Shown here: piece by piece, positions 22,764 to 28,606 of the stretch | Layout: the number at the start of each line of letters is the position of its first letter | How positions within the stretch are numbered: position 1 is the first letter of the stretch | Assembly: GCF_905212195.1 (NCBI RefSeq) | Contig: NZ_CAJMDQ010000021.1 | Coordinates: 1 to 28,606 of the forward strand | Direction: 5' to 3' | Origin: an uncultured Anaerotignum sp. | GTDB lineage: Bacteria; Bacillota; Clostridia; Lachnospirales; Anaerotignaceae | Length of the DNA: 28,606 nucleotides | Translations under genes and position numbers: made by a program | The notes under the pieces: generated by a model | The model's database searches: none | Told to the model about the DNA's origin: nothing | What the model saw: the letters and a program-made list of their open reading frames with translations, nothing else

Positions 22764-23750
22764 ATGAGAAAGAAATTATCATTGCTGTTTATGGCGCTTT
22801 TTCTGTTCATGGGCGTACCGCAGATGGCGCAGGCAGCAGAATATCCGTATGAGGTAGAAGTCAATCTGACACAGAATGTGGTCACTGTTTATAAAAAAGA
22901 TGCCGCAGGGAACTATACCGTGCCTGACAGAGCATTTGTCTGCTCCGTAGGCCCTGCCACACCCACCGGCACATTCCGTACCACAGATAAATATGTATGG
23001 CGTGCACTGTTCGGCAATGTTTACGGACAGTATGCCACACGCATTACTGGCAGCATTCTGTTCCATTCCGTACCTTATTATACCATGTATGATAAAGGCT
23101 CTCTGGAATATCTGGAATATAACAAACTGGGTACATCTGCTTCCATGGGCTGTGTGCGTCTGACAGTGGAGAACGCAAAATGGATTTATGATAATTGTCC
23201 TGCGGGAACTACCATCCGTATGGTAAAGAATAATAATCCTTTGCCCATTCAGCCGGAACAGCCTCAAAAACTGGATGTGAATGATACAAAACTGAGAGGA
23301 TGGGACCCTACAGACCCTGATCCGGCAAACCCTTGGCATAAAGTCCTGCCGGACAATGCCAGAATGGAAAGCATCAATGTCAAAAGCCCCAGAAGCAGTT
23401 TTGCTGTGGACGCTTTTTATGGCGGCGGTACTTATTATCTGACAGCAGACGATGCCAATAAAGTATTCGTTCAGCTGGGCAAGACACTGACTCTGCCTGT
23501 TTCTGCGGCAGATACCACCAAAGCCATGGGAACTTCCCAGATCACATATCAGGGAAAAACAGCAGAAGTATCCTATTGTATCTACGAAGGCAAAACATAT
23601 TACAAACTGCGGGATCTGGCAGCGGCGACGGAAACCGATATTTCCTGGAATGCGCAGACAGAAGATATTGTTCTTTCTGATGCTCAGGAACAGAGCTGGC
23701 TCAATCGCGTGTTGATTCGCAGAAATCTGGCCGTAGAACTTTCCGCATAA
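22764..23750 (+). CDS. Secreted L,D-transpeptidase (YkuD fold) with C-terminal stalk-like domain
   Basis: The 328-residue protein should form or edit 3-3 cross-links in peptidoglycan. A signal peptide (residues 1-24, cleavage after AQA) leads to a YkuD domain (about 26-155) with H101 (SILFHSVPYY) and catalytic C130 in SASMGCVRL; the usual SHGC is SMGC, a variant found in Firmicute enzymes. The C-terminal part (about 215-328, ending in a KLRDLAAATETDISWN region) resembles copper amine oxidase N-terminal/stalk domains, which bind wall or partners. ATG at 22764 follows AAGGGGGA. It has its own terminator. Confidence 0.88.
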   Translation: MRKKLSLLFMALFLFMGVPQMAQAAEYPYEVEVNLTQNVVTVYKKDAAGNYTVPDRAFVCSVGPATPTGTFRTTDKYVWRALFGNVYGQYATRITGSILFHSVPYYTMYDKGSLEYLEYNKLGTSASMGCVRLTVENAKWIYDNCPAGTTIRMVKNNNPLPIQPEQPQKLDVNDTKLRGWDPTDPDPANPWHKVLPDNARMESINVKSPRSSFAVDAFYGGGTYYLTADDANKVFVQLGKTLTLPVSAADTTKAMGTSQITYQGKTAEVSYCIYEGKTYYKLRDLAAATETDISWNAQTEDIVLSDAQEQSWLNRVLIRRNLAVELSA

Positions 23751-23761
23751 TATGAAAAACA

Positions 23762-23793
23762 AAGCCTGCATGCATTCGCCATGTGGGCTTTTT
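23762..23793 (+). terminator. Terminator of the L,D-transpeptidase gene
   Basis: An 11-bp imperfect stem (AAGCCTGCATG with CATGTGGGCTT) and TTTTT tail follow 11 bases after the stop codon. Confidence 0.82.
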
Positions 23794-23868
23794 CTATGCC
23801 TGTTTGGAAATCATATTCTGGAAATTCTTAAAAAATCTGTCATTTATACTAATTTTTCGGTGGTTTTG

Positions 23869-23897
23869 TTGATTTTTCCTCGTCATTGTGGTATGAT
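23869..23897 (+). promoter_or_regulatory. Promoter of the stalk-domain protein gene
   Basis: TTGATT (23869-23874), 17-base spacer, TATGAT (23892-23897); the ATG is 34 bases downstream. Confidence 0.8.
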
Positions 23898-23930
23898 GCT
23901 CGGGAAAAACCCAAAGAAAGAGGGAAAAAT

Positions 23931-25112
23931 ATGGGATGGAAAAAATTAACGGTCATTGTTGTGGCGGCAGCTGCCCTGGTTGGCGGCGCATTGTCCCTTT
24001 CCATGTATCTGACCAGACAGCAGCAATTGGAAATGGAAGTTGCAGATGAAAAACCTCAGCCTCCGCAGGCGGGTGATACCACAACATTGGCAGATATGGA
24101 AAATATGCCAATTTATTATGATGACGAAGAAGTTCTGCTTCTGCCTGTCAGAAACGTAGTGGAAGGTCTGGGCGGCAGTGTTGCCTGGGATCGCGAGAAA
24201 AAAGCAACAGAGATTTCTTTCTATGGTAAGAAACTTATTTTGAACCGCGGCAGCAGAGATGCGGAGCTCAATGGCTATGAAATTACATTGGATCGGGAAG
24301 TGGAAGCCATCAATGGCTGCCTGTATGTTTCTTCCGATGTATTTTCTGAGTATTTTGCAACAGAAGTCATCTGGGACAGCAGCCAGCAGCTGGTGACCAT
24401 CAAAACAGGTGACAACACCAAACCAGTCATTGCAGGACGCATGCTGGAAGGTGTGGACGGAGAACGGAATTACTCAGCGGAAATTCCTGTTGTAGTTGGC
24501 CTGAATGATATCAGTTATGAAAAAAGTCTGAATGATGCCTTTGAATCCTTTGCACTGGAACAGCTGGCATCTTTCCCCAACGTAGTTCCTGCGGAAGAAG
24601 CGGAAGAAGCTGCAGAAGAAGCAGAAGCAGTGGAACAGTCCGGTGAAGGGGATGCGGAAGCACAGGCTGAAGAAGAAACAGCTGCGGAAACAGAAACCGA
24701 TACAGAAACAGAAGCAAATGCGGAACAGGCAGAAGCAGCAGAAGAAACTGCGGATATGCCAAAACCCGATCATGTACGCCTTGGTTTTGTGAAGGGTTAT
24801 ATTGGCGCAGAATTCCTTTCCTTCTATTGGGAAGTGGATGTAGACGGTAAACTGACCAGTCAGGGTGTGAATATCGACCTGCAGGGCCAGAAGTATGTAG
24901 ATATTTTCGATTTGACAGCCAGCCGTGACATCGAAACAGAACTTCATGTCTATGCAGAAGATGTAGATCCTGAAAATTACTACATTTCAGCAGACAAAGA
25001 ATGGATTTTGCTCTCCAATGATGAAGAAAACGGCACTTATCAGGCAGTTTCCGTACCTGCGGAAATGGCACAGAGTGTTTGGAAGGATAAATACAAGTTT
25101 TTAATAGCATAA
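23931..25112 (+). CDS. Membrane-anchored stalk-domain protein with RsiV/DUF3298-like region and acidic insertion
   Basis: The 393-residue protein has an N-terminal TM anchor (about residues 5-27), a copper amine oxidase N-terminal-like stalk domain (about 60-160, LLPVRNVVEGLGGSVAWDRE and the repeated unit ending TEVIWDSSQQLVTIKTG), then a region starting NYSAEIPVVVGLNDISYEKS that resembles the DUF4163/DUF3298 part of RsiV-type proteins. A low-complexity Glu/Ala-rich insertion (about 220-276) interrupts this region before it resumes (VRLGFVKGYIGAEFLSFYWE). No signal-transducing cytoplasmic part exists, so it is not a classical anti-sigma factor. ATG at 23931 follows AGAGGGA. The function is unknown. 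Confidence 0.78.
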   Translation: MGWKKLTVIVVAAAALVGGALSLSMYLTRQQQLEMEVADEKPQPPQAGDTTTLADMENMPIYYDDEEVLLLPVRNVVEGLGGSVAWDREKKATEISFYGKKLILNRGSRDAELNGYEITLDREVEAINGCLYVSSDVFSEYFATEVIWDSSQQLVTIKTGDNTKPVIAGRMLEGVDGERNYSAEIPVVVGLNDISYEKSLNDAFESFALEQLASFPNVVPAEEAEEAAEEAEAVEQSGEGDAEAQAEEETAAETETDTETEANAEQAEAAEETADMPKPDHVRLGFVKGYIGAEFLSFYWEVDVDGKLTSQGVNIDLQGQKYVDIFDLTASRDIETELHVYAEDVDPENYYISADKEWILLSNDEENGTYQAVSVPAEMAQSVWKDKYKFLIA

Positions 25113-25123
25113 ATAGATGTTTC

Positions 25124-25160
25124 AAAACACCTCTATGAAACTATCATAGGGGTGTTTTTG
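25124..25160 (+). terminator. Terminator of the stalk-domain protein gene
   Basis: A 14-bp stem (AAAACACCTCTATG with CATAGGGGTGTTTT, one T-G pair) with a 7-base loop is followed by a T tail. Confidence 0.92.
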
Positions 25161-25407
25161 TGTATACAATATATTTTTTGCGTCTTTGATATTTTCGTAT
25201 CAATCTTCGTGAATGTGTATGAATTTCAGTACAAAATATTACCAAGAAAAAGACGTTTGTCTGACATATAAGCGCGGTATTTTTGCAGATACATCGTGAA
25301 AAGGAATGTAAATTGCATAAAAATATTTTTTTATACATGATAGGCACCGTCAATTCGCACAAAGGGTCTTTTGTTAGAAACATAACGGTTTTATTTCCAT
25401 TTTGCGG
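25161..25407. other. AT-rich intergenic stretch without a gene
   Basis: Together with the leader downstream, the gene-free interval between 25113 and 25626 is 514 bases. This upstream half is AT-rich with several long T and A runs. I see no supported gene, RNA or repeat in it. Confidence 0.5.
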
Positions 25408-25436
25408 TTGAAATCGTAGGAATTTGATTGTATAAT
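25408..25436 (+). promoter_or_regulatory. Strong promoter of the pyruvate:ferredoxin oxidoreductase gene
   Basis: TTGAAA (25408-25413), 17-base spacer and consensus TATAAT (25431-25436), consistent with the codon bias for high expression of the downstream gene. Confidence 0.88.
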
Positions 25437-25442
25437 AAACAA

Positions 25443-25626
25443 GAACTTGAAGCAGTGCTGCGGTCAGGCAAAAGGGGGCTGTTGTATGACAAGGCTTTTG
25501 TCATAAATATACTCTTTCCGGGCAGGCAGCACGGCATGCACGGTTTTCCGTGCAGACCTAGGGATTTCCCGAAAGCAAAGTTTTGTAAAATACAGAAGAT
25601 TTACAAAATAAGGAGGAGAACAAAAA
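25443..25626 (+). promoter_or_regulatory. Structured 5' leader of the pyruvate:ferredoxin oxidoreductase mRNA
   Basis: The leader is about 185 bases. Perfect hairpins are ATGACAA/TTGTCAT (25486-25492 and 25498-25504), TGCACGG-TTTT-CCGTGCA (25537-25554) and TTTTGTAAA/TTTACAAAA (25581-25589 and 25600-25608), the last ending two bases before AGGAGG at 25611-25616. No riboswitch class that I know is recognised. Confidence 0.55.
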
Positions 25627-28606
25627 ATGTCTAAAGTAATGAAAACGATGGACGGTAACGAAGCTGCTGCATACGCTTCCTATGCGTTTACAGAAGTAGC
25701 TGGTATTTTCCCCATCACACCTTCCTCCCCAATGGCTGAAAAAACAGACGATTGGGCAGCAAATGGCAAGAAAAACCTTTTTGGTCAGACTGTTAAAGTA
25801 GTAGAAATGCAGTCTGAAGCAGGTGCTTCCGGTACTGTACACGGTTCCCTGGCAGCTGGCGCTCTGACAACAACTTATACAGCATCTCAGGGTCTGCTGC
25901 TGATGATCCCCAACATGTACAAAATCTCCGGTGAACTGCTTCCCGCAGTATTCCATGTAACAGCTCGTGCGCTGGCAGCTCACGCTCTGTCTATCTTTGG
26001 TGACCACTCCGACGTTATGGCTTGTCGTCAGACAGGTTTCGCTCTGCTGGTTTCCAACAGCGTACAGGAAGTTATGGATCTGGCTTGCGTAGCACATCTG
26101 TCCGCAATCAAAGGCCGTGTTCCTTTCCTGCATTTCTTTGATGGTTTCCGTACATCTCACGAAATCCAGAAAATCGAATGCATCGACTATGATGAACTGG
26201 CTAAAATCATCGACATGGATGCAGTTAACGCATTCAAGAGAAACGCACTGAACCCTGAACATCCCGTTATCAGAGGTACAGCTCAGAACCCTGACATCTA
26301 CTTCCAGGCTCGTGAAGCAGCAAACAAATTCTATGATGCTCTGCCTGCAGTAGTAGAAGAATACATGGGCGAAATCAACAGAATCACAGGCAGAGATTAC
26401 AAACTGTTCAACTACTATGGTGCTCCCGATGCTGAAAGAATCATCATCGCTATGGGCTCCGCTTGTGAAGCTATTGAAGAAACAATCGACTACCTGGCAG
26501 CAAAAGGCGAAAAAGTTGGTCTGGTTAAAGTTCACCTGTTCAGACCTTTCGTAGCTGAAAAACTGCTGGAAGCTATCCCTAAAACAGTTAAGAAAATCGC
26601 TGTTCTGGATAGAACAAAAGAACCCGGCGCACAGGGCGAACCTCTGTACATGGACGTTTGCACAGCAATGTTCGAAGTAGAAAACGCTCCTGTTGTTGTT
26701 GGCGGCCGTTATGGTCTGGGTTCCAAAGACGTTACACCTGCACAGTTCATCGCTGTATATGCTAACCTGTCTCTGGACAAACCCAAAAACCACTTCACAA
26801 TCGGTATCGTGGACGACGTAACCAACCACTCTCTGGAAGTTGGCGAAGAAGTTAACGTTACAGGTGATGACGGCACAATCAGCTGCAAATTCTGGGGTCT
26901 GGGCGCTGACGGTACTGTTGGTGCTAACAAAAACTCCATCAAAATCATCGGTGACCACACAGACATGTACGCACAGGCTTACTTCAGCTACGACTCCAAA
27001 AAGTCCGGCGGTATCACACAGAGCCACCTGCGTTTCGGTCACAAACCTATCCGCTCCACATACCTGGTTAAGACAGCAGACTTCGTTGCTTGTCATAAAC
27101 AGGAATACGTTCACCTGTACGACATGGTTACAGAACTGAACGAAGGCGGTACATTCCTGCTGAACACAACTTGGTCCGTAGAAGAACTGGAACAGCACCT
27201 GCCCGCTAAACTGAAAAGACAGCTGGCTGCTAAGAAAGCAAACTTCTACATCATCAATGGTACAGAAATTGCTAAAGAAATCGGTCTGGGCAACAGAATC
27301 AACACTGTACTGCAGGCTGCATTCTTCAAACTGGCAAACATCATCCCCATTGACCAGGCTGTAGAATACATGAAAGCTGCTATCACAAAATCCTATGGTA
27401 AGAAAGGTGACACAATCCTGAACATGAACTACGCTGCTGTTGATCGTGGTGTAGACGGTGCAGTGAAAGTTGAAATCCCTGCTTCCTGGGCAACTGCAGA
27501 AGATGCAGAAACAGCAGCTGCTAGAAAATCCACAGAATTCGTTGATAAAGTTGTAGCTCCTATGAACGCACAGGAAGGCGACAAACTGCCCGTATCCGCA
27601 TTCTCCGGTAGAGAAGACGGTACATTCCCTTGCGGTACAGCTGCTTACGAAAAACGTGGTGTTGCTGTTGACGTACCCGAATGGAACGCTGAAAACTGTA
27701 TCCAGTGTAACCAGTGCTCTTATGTATGTCCTCACGCAGCAATCCGTCCCGTACTGCTGACAGAAGAAGAAGCTGCAAAAGCTCCTGCTGCATTCAAAGC
27801 AGTAGACGCTAAAGGCGGCGCTGCATTTGCTGGTCTGAAATACAGAATGCAGGTTTCCGCTCTGGACTGCCTGGGCTGCGGTAGCTGTGCAGTAGTATGC
27901 CCTGCTCCTAACAAAGCTCTGGTTATGAAACCTCTGGCTACACAGGAAGCTGAAGTTGCTAACTGGGATTACGCAATCGACGAAGTTGCTCCTAAAGCTA
28001 ACCCTATGGGCAAAGGTTCCGTTAAAGGTTCTCAGTTCGAACAGCCTCTGCTGGAATTCTCCGGCGCATGCGCAGGCTGTGGCGAAACACCTTACGCAAA
28101 ACTGGTAACACAGCTGTTTGGTGATAGAATGTACGTTGCAAACGCAACAGGCTGCTCCTCCATCTGGGGTGGTTCCGCACCTTCTATGCCTTACACAACA
28201 AACAAAGATGGCCGTGGTCCCGCTTGGGCTAACTCCCTGTTCGAAGACAACGCAGAATATGGTCTGGGTATGGCTTCCGCTGTTAAACAGATGAGAAACG
28301 GTCTGAAAGATAAACTGGAAAACCTGAAAGCAATCGACGCTTCCGTTGCAGGTGTTGTTGATGCTTGGGTTGACACAATGTTCGATGGTGAAAAATCCAG
28401 AGAAGCTTCCGACGCTCTGGTAGCTGCACTGGAAGGCTATGCTGGCACAGATGCAGAAGCTAAGAACATCGTTTCCTACGTACTGGAAAACAAAGATCAG
28501 CTGGTTAAAAAATCTCAGTGGATCTTCGGTGGTGACGGCTGGGCTTACGATATCGGTTACGGCGGTCTGGACCACGTACTGGCTTCCGGCGCAGACGTAA
28601 ACGTAC
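25627..28606 (+). CDS. nifJ: Pyruvate:ferredoxin (flavodoxin) oxidoreductase, 3' end outside the window
   Basis: At least 993 residues of a single-chain homodimeric enzyme (about 1170-1200 aa when complete) that turns pyruvate and CoA into acetyl-CoA, CO2 and reduced ferredoxin in anaerobes. In order: domain I with GIFPITPSSPMAE, binding pyruvate and thiamine diphosphate; domain II with the AMGSACEAIEETIDYL and GEKVGLVKVHLFRPF blocks; domain III; then two [4Fe-4S] motifs, NCIQCNQCSYVCPH and LDCLGCGSCAVVCPAP; then the start of the proximal cluster and thiamine diphosphate-binding domain (ACAGCGETPYAKL, NATGCSSIWGGS and GGDGWAYDIGYGG). Start ATG follows AAGGAGGAG. Codon use is extremely biased (CTG, GCT, GTT, AAA), as expected for a top-expressed protein. 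Confidence 0.96.
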   Translation, partial: MSKVMKTMDGNEAAAYASYAFTEVAGIFPITPSSPMAEKTDDWAANGKKNLFGQTVKVVEMQSEAGASGTVHGSLAAGALTTTYTASQGLLLMIPNMYKISGELLPAVFHVTARALAAHALSIFGDHSDVMACRQTGFALLVSNSVQEVMDLACVAHLSAIKGRVPFLHFFDGFRTSHEIQKIECIDYDELAKIIDMDAVNAFKRNALNPEHPVIRGTAQNPDIYFQAREAANKFYDALPAVVEEYMGEINRITGRDYKLFNYYGAPDAERIIIAMGSACEAIEETIDYLAAKGEKVGLVKVHLFRPFVAEKLLEAIPKTVKKIAVLDRTKEPGAQGEPLYMDVCTAMFEVENAPVVVGGRYGLGSKDVTPAQFIAVYANLSLDKPKNHFTIGIVDDVTNHSLEVGEEVNVTGDDGTISCKFWGLGADGTVGANKNSIKIIGDHTDMYAQAYFSYDSKKSGGITQSHLRFGHKPIRSTYLVKTADFVACHKQEYVHLYDMVTELNEGGTFLLNTTWSVEELEQHLPAKLKRQLAAKKANFYIINGTEIAKEIGLGNRINTVLQAAFFKLANIIPIDQAVEYMKAAITKSYGKKGDTILNMNYAAVDRGVDGAVKVEIPASWATAEDAETAAARKSTEFVDKVVAPMNAQEGDKLPVSAFSGREDGTFPCGTAAYEKRGVAVDVPEWNAENCIQCNQCSYVCPHAAIRPVLLTEEEAAKAPAAFKAVDAKGGAAFAGLKYRMQVSALDCLGCGSCAVVCPAPNKALVMKPLATQEAEVANWDYAIDEVAPKANPMGKGSVKGSQFEQPLLEFSGACAGCGETPYAKLVTQLFGDRMYVANATGCSSIWGGSAPSMPYTTNKDGRGPAWANSLFEDNAEYGLGMASAVKQMRNGLKDKLENLKAIDASVAGVVDAWVDTMFDGEKSREASDALVAALEGYAGTDAEAKNIVSYVLENKDQLVKKSQWIFGGDGWAYDIGYGGLDHVLASGADVNV

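Noticed and set aside
25558..28575. A 1005-codon open frame on the minus strand opposite the pyruvate:ferredoxin oxidoreductase gene
   Set aside because: It is a shadow. The sense gene avoids TTA, CTA and TCA codons, so few stops arise on the antisense strand; the product is Cys/Phe/Ser-rich without any recognisable domain, and no binding site precedes it.
1..28606. CRISPR arrays, insertion sequences and tRNA genes
   Set aside because: I saw no regularly spaced repeats, transposase genes or tRNA cloverleaf signals other than the tRNA-like part of tmRNA.

Overview
The window looks like a chromosomal segment of a low-to-mid GC anaerobic Firmicute of the class Clostridia (Lachnospirales-like). 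The signs are consistent AGGAGG ribosome binding sites, sigma-A type promoters, a tmRNA without an encoded CCA end, a Gram-positive GAAC-N4-GTTC SOS box, and a large pyruvate:ferredoxin oxidoreductase gene with strong codon bias. The genus is not proven; an Anaerotignum-like organism is only a guess.

Left flank (1-4070): the tail of a highly expressed gene with its terminator; a two-gene operon of a small (p)ppGpp synthetase (RelQ type) and a three-TM cardiolipin synthase; then a host-type membrane protein that joins a degenerate JAMM/MPN domain to an extracellular LysM domain.

Centre (4092-18950): one phage-derived element with the PBSX-like plan. A leftward self-cleaving LexA/CI-type repressor faces a rightward promoter that carries a GAAC-N4-GTTC box inside its spacer. 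An Xpf/ArpU-like activator follows. Then comes a compact rightward operon: small and large terminase, portal, GP20 scaffold, major capsid, connectors and tail terminator, contractile sheath, tube, tail assembly chaperones, XkdP and XkdQ hub proteins, a very short tape-measure candidate, and XkdR, S, T and U baseplate proteins. All reading frames are open and tightly packed. There is no recognisable integrase, replication gene, tail fibre, holin or endolysin inside the element, and no full-length tape measure. The second chaperone gene ends in a textbook -1 frameshift signal (A AAA AAC, 7-nt spacer, 9-bp stem) that fuses a 54-codon extension, as in phage G/GT systems.

Right flank (18951-28606): secG, rnr, smpB and ssrA in conserved order (protein export and trans-translation/RNA quality control), a secreted L,D-transpeptidase, a membrane-anchored stalk-domain protein with an acidic insertion, and the start of a pyruvate:ferredoxin oxidoreductase gene behind a strong promoter and a structured leader of about 185 nt.

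The most interesting reading is that the central element is a damage-controlled, domesticated headed contractile particle (PBSX-like or possibly gene-transfer-agent-like) rather than a complete prophage. That is an inference from gene content and from the control sequences.
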